From Streptomyces triticirhizae (lineage in GTDB: Bacteria > Actinomycetota > Actinomycetes > Streptomycetales > Streptomycetaceae), in assembly GCF_003696235.1 (NCBI RefSeq), contig NZ_RFFJ01000042.1, positions 1-37,203 on the forward strand: a stretch of DNA of 37,203 nt, in the 5' to 3' direction. The translations under genes were made by a program, and so were the position numbers. The notes below the pieces were generated by a model. It was not told where the DNA came from. It ran no database searches and saw only the letters and a list, made by a program, of their open reading frames with translations. Below, piece by piece: positions 7,885 through 15,616 of this stretch; the first letter of the stretch is position 1; every line of letters begins with the position of its first letter.

Positions 7885-8352
7885 TCAGTCGCGGGCGAGC
7901 CGGGCGGGGAAGCCGCCGGTGGCGACGGGGCCCCAACGGGTCGGCGTGACGCGGATCAGGGACTTGCCCTGGCGGACCATGGCCTGGCGGTACTCGGCCC
8001 AGTCGGGGTGCTCGCCGGCGATGTTGCGGTAGTACTCGACGAGCGGCTCCACCGCCTCCGGCACGTCCAGCACCTCGGCGGTGCCGTCGACCTGGACCCA
8101 GGGTCCGTCCCACTCGTCCGAGAGCACCAGCACGCTGACCTCGGGGTCCCGCTTGGCGTTGCGGGCCTTGGCACGCTCGGGGTACGTCGACATCACGATG
8201 CGGCCGGAGTCGTCGACACCGCAGGTCAGAGGCGAGCCCTGGGGGGAGCCGTCGGTCCGCCGGGTCAGCAGGATGGCACGGTGCCTGGCCCGCACGAAGT
8301 CGAGCAGGCCATCGAGATCAACGCGCGTGTTCGTCGCGATCGAAGGACTCAT
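7885..8352 (-). CDS. PPOX-class pyridoxamine 5'-phosphate oxidase-like flavin/F420-binding protein
   Basis: From the ATG at 8352 this gives 155 residues of the split-barrel PPOX fold. It opens with 'FVRARHRAILLTRRTDGSPQGSPLTCGVDDSGRIVMSTY', then 'AKARNAKRDPEVSVLVLSDEWDGPWVQVDGTAEVLD' and a C-terminal 'WGPVATGGFPARLARD'. Actinobacterial members are commonly F420-dependent reductases or FMN proteins acting on small molecules; the substrate is unknown. The frame can extend to GTG codons near 8385, but these lie inside the perfect palindrome at 8371-8406, which I read as the lon terminator, so I prefer 8352. No clear ribosome-binding site is visible. Confidence 0.8.
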   Translation of the reverse strand: MSPSIATNTRVDLDGLLDFVRARHRAILLTRRTDGSPQGSPLTCGVDDSGRIVMSTYPERAKARNAKRDPEVSVLVLSDEWDGPWVQVDGTAEVLDVPEAVEPLVEYYRNIAGEHPDWAEYRQAMVRQGKSLIRVTPTRWGPVATGGFPARLARD

Positions 8353-8370
8353 AAGGGCAGACCATACGCC

Positions 8371-8406
8371 CACTCCCGACGCCACCGTACGGTGGCGTCG
8401 GGAGTG
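8371..8406. terminator. perfect 36-bp palindrome, terminator of lon
   Basis: CACTCCCGACGCCACC (8371-8386) and GGTGGCGTCGGGAGTG (8391-8406) are perfectly complementary around GTAC, which is itself self-complementary. It begins 28 bp beyond the lon stop and ends just before the PPOX start, so on the minus strand it would terminate lon. Confidence 0.8.
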
Positions 8407-8433
8407 CGTGGGGCGTGCCTCGGACGCGCCGGC

Positions 8434-10830
8434 TCAGGCGGCCAGCGCGGCGGGCGTCTCGGCCGGCGAGAGCGCCAGTTCCAGCACCTGGGAGACGTCG
8501 GAGACCGGGTGGATGTCCAGGGTCCGGCGCACCTCCTCGGGCAGGTCGTCCAGGTCGGGCTCGTTGCGCCGGGGGATGACGACGGTCGTCAGCCCGGCGC
8601 GGTGGGCGGCGAGCAGCTTCTGCTTGATGCCGCCGACCGGCAGCACCCGGCCGGTGAGGGAGACCTCGCCGGTCATGGCGACCTCGGGCCGCACCGTTCG
8701 GCCGCTGAGCAGGGAGGCCAACGCGGTCGTCATGGTGACGCCGGCGCTCGGCCCGTCCTTGGGGACGGCGCCGGCCGGGACGTGCAGGTGGATGCCGCGC
8801 TCCCGCAGGTCGCCGACGGGCAGCTCCAACTCGGCGCCGCGCGAACGGAGGTAGGAGAGGGCGATCTGCCCGGACTCCTTCATCACGTCGCCCAGCTGGC
8901 CGGTCAGCGTCAGGCCCGAGCCGCCGGTCTCCGGGTCGGCGAGGGACGCCTCGACGTAGAGCACGTCGCCGCCGGTGCCGGTGACCGCGAGCCCGGTGGC
9001 CACGCCCGGCACCGAGGTACGGCGGGCGCCCGGCTCCTGGGCCGACTCGGGAACGTGGTGCGGCCGGCCGATCAGCCCGCGCAGCCCCGCGTCGGTGACG
9101 GTGTCCGGGAGCGTCGTCTCGCCCAGTTCGGCCCGCGCGGCGACCTTGCGGAGCACCCGCGCGATCGTCCGCTCCAGGCCGCGCACCCCGGCCTCCCTGG
9201 TGTACTCGGCGGCCAGCCGGCGGAGCGCGGCGTCCTCGACGCGCACCTCGTCGGCGGCCAGGCCGGCCCGCTCCAGCTGGCGCGGCAGCAGGTGGTCGCG
9301 GGCGATGGTGACCTTCTCGTCCTCCGTGTAGCCGTCGAGCCGCACCAGCTCCATCCGGTCGAGCAGCGGCTGTGGGATGGCCTCAAGGGCGTTGGCGGTG
9401 GCCAGGAACACCACGTCGGAGAGGTCGAGTTCGACCTCGAGGTAGTGGTCGCGGAACGTGTGGTTCTGCGCCGGGTCCAGCACCTCCAGCAGGGCGGCGG
9501 CCGGGTCGCCCCTGAAGTCGGCGCCGACCTTGTCGATCTCGTCGAGGAGCACGACCGGGTTCATGGAGCCGGCCTCGCGGACGGCCCGCACGATCCGGCC
9601 GGGCAGCGCGCCGACGTAGGTGCGGCGGTGGCCCCTGATCTCCGCCTCGTCGCGGACGCCGCCGAGCGCGACGCGGACGAACTTCCGCCCCATGGCCCGC
9701 GCGACGCTCTCGCCGAGCGAGGTCTTGCCGGTGCCGGGCGGCCCGACGAGGGCCAGCACCGCGCCGCCGCGCCGGCCGCCGACGACGCCCAGGCCCCGGT
9801 CGGCGCGCCGCTTGCGGACGGCGAGGTACTCGGTGATCCGCTCCTTGACGTCGGCCAGCCCGGCGTGGTCGGCGTCCAACACCGCGCGGGCGCCCGGGAT
9901 GTCGTAGGCGTCCTCGGTGCGGACCTTCCAGGGCAGTTCGAGGACGGTGTCCAGCCAGGTGCGCAGCCAGCCGGCCTCGGGGCTGTTCTCGGAGGCGCGC
10001 TCCAGCTTCTCGACCTCCTTGAGGGCGGCCTCGCGGACGTGCTCGGGCAGGTCGGCGGCCTCGACGCGGGCGCGCGGGTCCTCGCCGCCGTCGGCGTCGT
10101 CGCCGTTCAGCTCGGCCAGCTCCTTGCGGACGGCCTCCAGCTGGCGGCGCAGCAGGAACTCGCGCTGCTGCCGCTCCACGCCGTCCTGGACGTCCTTGGC
10201 GATCGACTCGGAGACCTCCTCCTCGGCGAGGTGGTCGGTCAGCCAGCGGGTGGCCAGGCGCAGCCGCTCCACCGGGTCGGTGGTGGCCAGCAGGGTGGCG
10301 CGCTGCTCGGCGGTGAGGAACGGGAAGTAGCCGGCGTTGTCCGCCAGTTGGCCGACCTCCTCGATGCCGGTGACCCGGTCCACGACCTGCCAGGCGCCGC
10401 GCTTGCGCAGCCAGCTGGTGGCGAGCGCCTTGTACTGGCCGACCAGCTCGGTGACCGCGCCGGGCAGCGGGTCGGGCAGCGGCTCCTCGACCGGGGCGAC
10501 CTCGACCCACAGCGCCCGGCCCGGGCCCGTGGTGCCGGCGCCGACCCTGGCCCTGCGGAGCCCGCGCACCAGGGCGCCCGGGTCGCCGTCGGCGAGCCGG
10601 CCGACCTGCTCGATCCGGCCCACCACCCCGATGGCCGGGTAGCTTCCGTCCACGCGCGGCACCAGCAGCACGCGCGGCTTCTCACCCCGGGGCGCGGCGG
10701 ACTGGGCCGCCTCCACGGCGGCGCGCACCTCGGAGTCGGAGAGTTCGAGTGGCACCACCATCCCCGGCAGCACGACCTCGCTCTCCAACGGCAGCACCGG
10801 GAGGGTGAGTACGTCGAACGACGATTCCAT
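8434..10830 (-). CDS. lon: ATP-dependent endopeptidase Lon
   Basis: The start is the ATG at 10830 with GGGAG six bases upstream, giving 798 residues (usual bacterial Lon size). The N-terminal substrate-recognition domain covers about residues 7-200 ('LTLPVLPLESEVVLPGMVVPLEL'). A coiled-coil follows (about 205-285). The AAA+ module has Walker A 'GPPGTGKT' (363-370) and Walker B 'VVLLDEID' (426-433). The C-terminal protease domain has the Ser-Lys dyad Ser695 ('KDGPSAGVTM') and Lys738 ('GGIKQKLLAAHRAG'). Lon degrades damaged and regulatory proteins in the cytoplasm. A HAIR-type repeat 22-42 bp upstream predicts HspR control, as reported for Streptomyces lon. A strong palindrome terminates it downstream. 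Confidence 0.97.
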   Translation of the reverse strand: MESSFDVLTLPVLPLESEVVLPGMVVPLELSDSEVRAAVEAAQSAAPRGEKPRVLLVPRVDGSYPAIGVVGRIEQVGRLADGDPGALVRGLRRARVGAGTTGPGRALWVEVAPVEEPLPDPLPGAVTELVGQYKALATSWLRKRGAWQVVDRVTGIEEVGQLADNAGYFPFLTAEQRATLLATTDPVERLRLATRWLTDHLAEEEVSESIAKDVQDGVERQQREFLLRRQLEAVRKELAELNGDDADGGEDPRARVEAADLPEHVREAALKEVEKLERASENSPEAGWLRTWLDTVLELPWKVRTEDAYDIPGARAVLDADHAGLADVKERITEYLAVRKRRADRGLGVVGGRRGGAVLALVGPPGTGKTSLGESVARAMGRKFVRVALGGVRDEAEIRGHRRTYVGALPGRIVRAVREAGSMNPVVLLDEIDKVGADFRGDPAAALLEVLDPAQNHTFRDHYLEVELDLSDVVFLATANALEAIPQPLLDRMELVRLDGYTEDEKVTIARDHLLPRQLERAGLAADEVRVEDAALRRLAAEYTREAGVRGLERTIARVLRKVAARAELGETTLPDTVTDAGLRGLIGRPHHVPESAQEPGARRTSVPGVATGLAVTGTGGDVLYVEASLADPETGGSGLTLTGQLGDVMKESGQIALSYLRSRGAELELPVGDLRERGIHLHVPAGAVPKDGPSAGVTMTTALASLLSGRTVRPEVAMTGEVSLTGRVLPVGGIKQKLLAAHRAGLTTVVIPRRNEPDLDDLPEEVRRTLDIHPVSDVSQVLELALSPAETPAALAA

Positions 10831-10851
10831 GACGTCTCCCTTGGCAGGCAA

Positions 10852-10872
10852 ATTGAGCTATGCCGACTCAAT
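10852..10872 (-). promoter_or_regulatory. HAIR-like element (HspR operator) upstream of lon
   Basis: Read in the lon direction this is ATTGAGT-N7-GCTCAAT. The HAIR consensus is CTTGAGT-N7-ACTCAAG, so both half-sites match at the central positions (six of seven and five of seven) with exact 7-bp spacing. The position just upstream of lon agrees with the known HspR regulon of Streptomyces (DnaK, ClpB, Lon). Confidence 0.85.
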
Positions 10873-11086
10873 GCCGGGAGAGCGGGGGTTGTTCCCCGGG
10901 ATGCGGAACGTTCGCTGTCGGCGATCAACGGACCGGGCGCGGACCGGGCGCGGGCGCGGGCGCGGTCTCGACCTCGGGGAAGCCGGGTACCCGGAACGCC
11001 GGCGGCGGCCACCGTTGTTCCGCGACCGGACTCCGGCGGCGCCAGCGTGATCTTCGACCCGTGTGGCGCGGGCGGCGCCGCGCCCA

Positions 11087-12001
11087 CTACAGCTCGCGCA
11101 GCGCGTTCCGCAGGAAGACCTCGGTCTCGGCCGGCGGCATGGCCTCAACGGCCAGCCGGTTCATCACATGCCGGTACTGCTCGACCTCGCCGGGCTTGTC
11201 CGGGTACGCCCCGCCGGTGAGCTGCTCCAGGTAGACGACGTCGGGCAGTTCGCCGCCCGGGGGGCGCAGCACGGTCACCGGGCCGGCGATGGCCGAGTGG
11301 GCGCCGGCCGAGAACGGCACCACCTGCACCGTGACGTGCGGCAGATGGGAGACCTCGATCAGATAGGCCAACTGCCGCCGCATCAGCTCGCGTCCGCCCA
11401 TCGAGCGGCGCAGCGCGGTCTCGTCGATCACCGTCCACAGATAGGGCGGCTGGGCGCGGCGGAGGATCTGCTGCCTGGCCATCCGCAGCTGGACCTTCCG
11501 CTCCAGCCGCTCCTCCTCGTCCGGGTCCAGGCCGATCACGGCCCGGGCGTACTCCTCGGTCTGGAGCAGCCCGGGAACGAACTGGAGCTCGTACCCCCTG
11601 ATGACCGTCGCCGTCTGCTCCAGGCCCAGATAGACGTGGAGCCAGCTGGGGACCACGTCGTGGTAGTACTGCCACCAGCCCTGGCTGTTGGACTCGCGGG
11701 CCAGGGCCAGCAGGGTCGCGCGTTCCCCCTCGTCCAGCACGCCGTAGAGGGTGAGCAGGTCGGCGACGTCGCGGGCCTTGAAGCCGGTGCGGCCCATCTC
11801 CAGGCGGCTGATCTTGGAGTGCGAGCCCCGGATCTCCCGGCCGGCGTCCGCCCCGGTGATGCCCCGGGCCTCGCGGAGCGCTCGGAGCCGGTTGCCGAGG
11901 ATCATGCGGGGCACCGTTGGCCCCGTCTGACGAAAGTCCAGGGCCATCTGTGGCTGGCTCAGCTCGCTGAGGGCGCCATCGGAATCCAGCTCCAACTCCA
12001 T
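11087..12001 (-). CDS. XRE-family helix-turn-helix regulator with DUF5753 (Scr1-type) domain
   Basis: This 304-residue protein has an N-terminal Cro/CI-type HTH (about 35-90: 'LGNRLRALREARGITGADAGREIRGSHSKISRLEMGRTGF'). It is followed by the DUF5753 domain (about 100-300: 'LEQTATVIRGYELQFVPGLLQTEEYARAVI', 'PYLWTVIDETALRR', 'VTVQVVPFSAGAHSAIAGPVTVLRPP', 'VVYLEQLTGGAYPD'). This architecture is abundant in Streptomyces, usually paired with a small DUF397 protein; no DUF397 gene is seen next to it here. It is divergent from aidB across a 152-bp gap. The HTH may start at an internal Met ('MILGNRLRAL', about residue 33). Confidence 0.9.
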   Translation of the reverse strand: MELELDSDGALSELSQPQMALDFRQTGPTVPRMILGNRLRALREARGITGADAGREIRGSHSKISRLEMGRTGFKARDVADLLTLYGVLDEGERATLLALARESNSQGWWQYYHDVVPSWLHVYLGLEQTATVIRGYELQFVPGLLQTEEYARAVIGLDPDEEERLERKVQLRMARQQILRRAQPPYLWTVIDETALRRSMGGRELMRRQLAYLIEVSHLPHVTVQVVPFSAGAHSAIAGPVTVLRPPGGELPDVVYLEQLTGGAYPDKPGEVEQYRHVMNRLAVEAMPPAETEVFLRNALREL

Positions 12002-12043
12002 GTGTCGCTCCCTGCCGTCGCCGCGAACGCCCCACTGTACTAG

Positions 12044-12066
12044 GGGAGTCGGGGATCGGTACTCCC
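12044..12066. promoter_or_regulatory. inverted repeat GGGAGT-N11-ACTCCC between divergent XRE regulator and aidB
   Basis: A 6-bp inverted repeat with an 11-bp spacer lies in the divergent promoter region, 43 bp from the XRE start. It is a candidate operator, perhaps for autoregulation by the XRE protein. This rests on position alone. Confidence 0.3.
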
Positions 12067-12117
12067 TGATGAGCCGGGATGGAGCCGGGATGTGCGGGGA
12101 CGGGCGGCGGCGCGGGG

Positions 12118-12147
12118 GTGACGGCCCCGGCGCCGCGCGCCTACCGT
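12118..12147 (+). promoter_or_regulatory. candidate leaderless promoter of aidB (GTGACG-N18-TACCGT)
   Basis: The -10-like TACCGT (12142-12147) lies 6 nt before the aidB ATG and the -35-like GTGACG (12118-12123) is 18 bp upstream of it. Transcription would begin at or next to the start codon, which explains the absence of a ribosome-binding site. Confidence 0.5.
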
Positions 12148-12153
12148 GGGCCC

Positions 12154-13806
12154 ATGACGCCCAGCACCCATGCGGTCACCAACCAGGTTCCGCCGCTCGT
12201 CGACTACGACGTCTTCACCCAGGACGCCGCGCTCGCCGAGGGCTTCGCGCGCCAGGTGGCGCCCGACGTGGCCGAGGAGGCCACCGCCGAACTGCGCGAT
12301 CTCGGCCGCTCGGCCGGCTCGGCCGAGGCCGCCGAACGGGGGCGGCTGGCCAACGAGAACCCTCCTGCCCTGCGCGTTTTCGACGCGGTCGGCCACCGGA
12401 TCGACGAGGTGGAGTTCCACCCGGCCTGGCACCAGCTGCTGGAGCGGGCGATCGGGGCCGGGCTCACGGACGCCTGGTCGCGCCCTTCCGGCCAGTTGCG
12501 TAGAACGGCTGGATTTATGGTGTGGTCCCAGGTGGAGGCGGGGCATGGATGCCCCGTCTCCATGACCCATGCGGCGGTTCCCGCGCTGCGCGCCGCGCCC
12601 GAACTGGCCGCCGTCTGGGAGCCGTTGCTCACCTCGCGCGCCTATGAGCCGGGCCTGGCGAAGCCGGCCACCGGGAAGGCCGGCGCGCTGGCCGGCATGG
12701 GGATGACGGAGAAGCAGGGCGGCTCCGATGTGCGCGCCAACACCACCAGGGCCGAACCGGCCGGCGAGCCCGGCCTGTTCCGGCTGACCGGGCACAAGTG
12801 GTTCTGCTCGGCGCCGATGTCCGACGCGTTCCTGGTGCTGGCCCAGGCGCCCGCCGGGCTGAGCTGCTTCCTGCTGCCCCGGGTGCTGCCCGACGGGAAG
12901 CGCAACGCGTTCCGCCTCCAGCGGCTCAAGGACAAGCTGGGCAACCGTTCCAACGCCTCCTCGGAGGTGGAGTTCGACGGCGAGACCCTGGCCTGGCTGG
13001 TCGGCGAGGAGGGGCGGGGCGTGCGCACCATCATCGAGATGGTCGCCGCGACCCGGATCGACTGCGTCACCGGCTCGGCGGCGATCATGCGGCAGTCGGT
13101 GGCCAGGGCGATCCACCACGCGGCGCACCGCTCCGCGTTCGGCGGCCCGTTGATCGACAAGCCGCTGATGACCAACGTGCTGGCCGACCTCGCCCTGGAG
13201 TCCGAGGCGGCCACGGCGCTGGCGCTGCGGCTGGCCTCGGCCGCCGACGCGGCGGCGGCCGGCAGCGCGCGGGACCGCCATCTGCTGCGGCTGGCGGTCC
13301 CGGCCGCCAAGTACTGGGTGACCAAGCGCTGCACCCCGGTGGCGGCCGAGGCGCTGGAGTGCCTGGGCGGCAACGGCTATGTGGAGGAGTCGGGGCTGCC
13401 CAGGCTGCTGCGGGAGTCGCCGCTCAACTCCCTCTGGGAGGGCTCGGGGAACGTGCAGGCGCTGGACGCGCTGCGCGCGCTGACCCGGGAGCCGGGCGCG
13501 CTCAACGCCTACCTCGCCGAGGTGGGCGCGGCCACCGGGGCCGACCACCGGCTGGACGCCGCGCTCAAGGACCTGCTGGCCGAGCTGTCCGACCTGGAGG
13601 GCGTGGAGGCGAGGGCGCGCAGGATCGTGGAACGGCTCGCGCTGGTGCTCCAGGGCGCGCTGCTGGTGCGGCACGCGCCGCCGGAGGTGGCCGACGCGTT
13701 CTGCGCCTCCCGGCTGGGCGGCGACTGGGGCGGCAGCTTCGGCACGCTCCCGGGCGGCGACCTGTCCGCCGTGGTGGACCGGGCCAGGGCGGTGCCGGAG
13801 GACTGA
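12154..13806 (+). CDS. aidB: AidB-like acyl-CoA dehydrogenase family protein (alkylation response)
   Basis: This 550-residue flavoprotein closely follows the layout of E. coli AidB. The N-terminal extension is typical of AidB rather than ordinary acyl-CoA dehydrogenases ('NQVPPLVDYDVFTQDAALAEGF', 'RGRLANENPPALRVFDAVGHRIDEVEFHPAWHQLL'). Next come 'GMGMTEKQGGSDVRANTTRAE', 'GHKWFCSAPMSDAFLVLAQ', 'LKDKLGNRSNASSEVEF' and the C-terminal FAD-binding 'ECLGGNGYVEESGLPRLLRESPLNSLWEGSGNV'. In E. coli AidB is induced with Ada and is thought to bind DNA and deactivate alkylating agents. Here it lies about 4 kb from the Ada-AlkA/Ogt unit, on the other strand. The start at 12154 is supported by family alignment and a leaderless-type promoter. 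Confidence 0.9.
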   Translation: MTPSTHAVTNQVPPLVDYDVFTQDAALAEGFARQVAPDVAEEATAELRDLGRSAGSAEAAERGRLANENPPALRVFDAVGHRIDEVEFHPAWHQLLERAIGAGLTDAWSRPSGQLRRTAGFMVWSQVEAGHGCPVSMTHAAVPALRAAPELAAVWEPLLTSRAYEPGLAKPATGKAGALAGMGMTEKQGGSDVRANTTRAEPAGEPGLFRLTGHKWFCSAPMSDAFLVLAQAPAGLSCFLLPRVLPDGKRNAFRLQRLKDKLGNRSNASSEVEFDGETLAWLVGEEGRGVRTIIEMVAATRIDCVTGSAAIMRQSVARAIHHAAHRSAFGGPLIDKPLMTNVLADLALESEAATALALRLASAADAAAAGSARDRHLLRLAVPAAKYWVTKRCTPVAAEALECLGGNGYVEESGLPRLLRESPLNSLWEGSGNVQALDALRALTREPGALNAYLAEVGAATGADHRLDAALKDLLAELSDLEGVEARARRIVERLALVLQGALLVRHAPPEVADAFCASRLGGDWGGSFGTLPGGDLSAVVDRARAVPED

Positions 13807-13961
13807 CCGACCGGTGGAGGTGTCCACGGAAGGAGGCGCCTGTCGGAGGAGGGATCTGCCGGAGGAGAGGTGAGTGCCGGAGTTGGGGTGCCGGAACGGA
13901 CCGTACCACCCGTTTGAGGGTTGAGTCGTCACACACCGTGAACTGTTCGATGTTCGGGCAG

Positions 13962-13985
13962 GTTTGGAAGATCTCGATCGGGTAA
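13962..13985 (+). promoter_or_regulatory. candidate SigB-type promoter (GTTT-N14-GGGTAA)
   Basis: GTTT at 13962-13965 and GGGTAA at 13980-13985 are separated by 14 bp, close to the Streptomyces SigB consensus GNNT-N14-16-GGGTAY. It lies about 50 bp before the ATG of the membrane-anchored protein at 14036. Confidence 0.45.
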
Positions 13986-14035
13986 CGCGCCCTGATGACA
14001 ACCTCACCGAGAGGCTCTCTGCGAAAGAGGACGTC

Positions 14036-14683
14036 ATGACGGCACTGATCATCATCATCCTGAGCGTGGCGGTCCTCGCCGCCATCGCGCTGGCGCTGCT
14101 GCGGCCCACGTTGGCCCCGGGCGGCACCATGCTGCGGCGGCGCTTCGGCCCCGAGTACGAGCGGGCCGTGGCGCGGCACCAGGGGGACAGCAAGGCCGCC
14201 CACCGGGAGTTGGCCACCCGGCTGCGCCGACACCGCCGGTTCCGGGCGCGTCCGCTGCCGCCCGGCGCCCACGAGAGGTACCGGGCCAGGTGGGCCAGGG
14301 CGCAGGAGCAGTTCGTCGACTCCCCCGCCGGCGCCATCGCCGAGGCCGACCAGCTGCTCAACCAGTTGATCAGGGAACGGGGTTACCCCTCGGACGGCTA
14401 TGGCGAACAGCTCGCCGCCGTCTCCGTGCACCACCCGCACCAGGTGGACGGGTATCGGCAGGCGCACCTTCTGGCCGGCCGGGAGGACCCGGGCCAGAAC
14501 GCGGAGCGCACCGAGGACCTCCGCGCGGCGCTGCTGGCCGCCCGCGAGCTGTTCCAGGCTCTGCTGGACGAACGCCCCGAGGCCGCGCCCGCGACGGAGG
14601 CGCCCGGGGAGCAGACCACCACGAGCGCCGCGCCGCGCGGGGCCGAAGCCCCGACCAGGGCCGGCACGGGAGGCGAAGCCTGA
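14036..14683 (+). CDS. single-pass membrane-anchored protein of unknown function
   Basis: The ATG at 14036 follows AAGAGGA at a good distance and gives 215 residues. Residues 2-24 form one hydrophobic segment ('TALIIIILSVAVLAAIALALL'-type), probably an uncleaved anchor. The rest is soluble and Arg-rich, with a helical domain at about 85-185: 'FVDSPAGAIAEADQLLNQLIRERGYPSDGYGEQ', then 'DPGQNAERTEDLRAALLAARELFQALLDE'. The tail is Ala/Thr/Pro-rich. The soluble domain resembles the C-terminal domain of the next gene, with which it overlaps, so the two look like an operon of diverged paralogues. A candidate SigB promoter lies upstream. I recognise it only as a conserved actinobacterial unknown. Confidence 0.75.
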   Translation: MTALIIIILSVAVLAAIALALLRPTLAPGGTMLRRRFGPEYERAVARHQGDSKAAHRELATRLRRHRRFRARPLPPGAHERYRARWARAQEQFVDSPAGAIAEADQLLNQLIRERGYPSDGYGEQLAAVSVHHPHQVDGYRQAHLLAGREDPGQNAERTEDLRAALLAARELFQALLDERPEAAPATEAPGEQTTTSAAPRGAEAPTRAGTGGEA

Positions 14684-15303
14684 TGCGTCTGACGCTGAAG
14701 GGCCTTGACCGAAGCACGGGCAGAAGCACGGACCGAAGCACGGACGGCGAAGGCACCCACGGCGACGGGATGAGGGAGACGGAGGCGGCCGCCGACCCGC
14801 CCCGCTCCGAGGACGACGGCGCGCCGCGGGCGCGGATGCCCGAGCCGCCGAGCCGGCCGCCGGCGCCCCCCGTTCCCACTCAGGCGCCGACGCACGCACC
14901 GAAGGACGGCCCGGCGGACGGCCCAACGGGCGGACCCACGGACGCCCCTACGGCACGGACAGCCGCACCCGTGCCCGCGCGCCCCGCCGCCGACCCACCG
15001 GCCCCCGAGGCCGAACGGCCGGCCACCGCGCCGCTGTTCGGGGCCGAGGCCGCCGACGCGCTGCGCGCCGAGGTGAAGGGCGCGGTCTCCGGCTTCGTGG
15101 ACGACCCGAAGCGTTCGGTCGCGCGGGCCGACGCCGCGCTGGAGGAGGCGGTGACCCGCCTCACCGACGAACTGGCGCGCCGCCGCCGGGCGTTGCGCGA
15201 CGGCTGGCAGACCGGCGAGGGGGCCGATGGCCCGACGACCGAGGACCGGCGCACCGCGCTGCGGGACTACCGCGACCTGGTGGACCGCCTGTTGCGCTGC
15301 TGA
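14683..15303 (+). CDS. hypothetical protein, Pro-rich N-terminus with C-terminal domain related to the upstream gene product
   Basis: The start codon overlaps the stop of the upstream gene (TGATG), with GGGAGG about 10 nt before it, indicating translational coupling. The 206-residue product has a long disordered N-terminal half (about 1-120) with repeated 'RSTxRSTD' and 'GPADGPTGGPTDAPT' stretches. A helical domain follows (about 122-206: 'VSGFVDDPKRSVARADAALEEAVTRLTDELARRRRALRDGW' and 'TTEDRRTALRDYRDLVDRLLRC'). The FVDxP...ADAxLEE...DxRxALRxxRxLxxxLL pattern also occurs in the preceding gene. There is no signal or membrane segment. It may be a cytoplasmic partner of the membrane protein; this is inference. 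Confidence 0.72.
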   Translation: MRLTLKGLDRSTGRSTDRSTDGEGTHGDGMRETEAAADPPRSEDDGAPRARMPEPPSRPPAPPVPTQAPTHAPKDGPADGPTGGPTDAPTARTAAPVPARPAADPPAPEAERPATAPLFGAEAADALRAEVKGAVSGFVDDPKRSVARADAALEEAVTRLTDELARRRRALRDGWQTGEGADGPTTEDRRTALRDYRDLVDRLLRC

Positions 15304-15357
15304 GCCCGCGTGGGACGGCGACGCCGGACCACCCGCCGTCCCCGCGCGTCCCCCCAC

Positions 15358-15395
15358 CGAACGGCCCCTGGGACCCCACACCTCGGGGCCGTTCG
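15358..15395 (+). terminator. perfect 11-bp hairpin terminator
   Basis: CGAACGGCCCC (15358-15368) and GGGGCCGTTCG (15385-15395) pair perfectly around a 16-nt loop, 55 bp after the stop of the preceding gene. It separates the unknown two-gene operon from the sulfur island. Confidence 0.85.
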
Positions 15396-15551
15396 CATGT
15401 CCGCCCGCCGGACGCCGGCCGGACGCCGGCCGGACGCCGAAAGATGACCACGGTGTTGCGGCCGTGTGTCCTGCCGCCGATGTCCGTTTTCGCCGCTACG
15501 TTGCCCACGCTGCACAGAGCGTGAGAATCTCGGTCCGCTGCCCATATAGCA

Positions 15552-15565
15552 GGACAGTACTGTCC
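15552..15565. promoter_or_regulatory. perfect palindrome GGACAGTACTGTCC, candidate operator of the sulfur operon
   Basis: This 14-bp perfect palindrome lies 52 bp before the leader peptide ATG and is followed at once by a direct repeat of ATACTGG (15569-15582). Its position in the promoter region suggests a repressor or activator site. No matching site was found in the other two leader promoters, so the regulator is unknown. Confidence 0.5.
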
Positions 15566-15616
15566 AAATACTGGATACTGGTGGACGGGCGCGTGACCGC
15601 GTGCAACGCTGCCGTC

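Larger units (their letters stand above)
15304..15616. other. intergenic region with terminator, tandem repeat and sulfite reductase leader promoter region
   Basis: The 313-bp gap holds the hairpin terminator, a short GGACGCCGGCC tandem repeat (15410-15439, about 2.7 copies), and from about 15460 a less GC-rich stretch that should contain the promoter of the sulfur operon. The perfect palindrome GGACAGTACTGTCC and the doubled ATACTGG lie in this last part. Confidence 0.5.

Noticed and set aside
8353..8385. Upstream GTG starts for the PPOX gene
   Set aside because: They fall at or next to the perfect palindrome read as the lon terminator, and family N-termini fit the ATG at 8352.
8008..11220. 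1070-codon open frame on the plus strand opposite lon
   Set aside because: It is the antisense shadow of lon and the PPOX gene. The translation is rich in Gly/Ala/Arg/His/Gln without any domain, as usual for GC-rich antisense frames.
12040..14361. 773-codon open frame on the minus strand opposite aidB
   Set aside because: AidB on the plus strand has full-length family similarity; the opposite frame has none.
15410..15439. GGACGCCGGCC tandem repeat, 2.7 copies
   Set aside because: A short GC-rich slippage repeat just after a terminator; no evidence of function.
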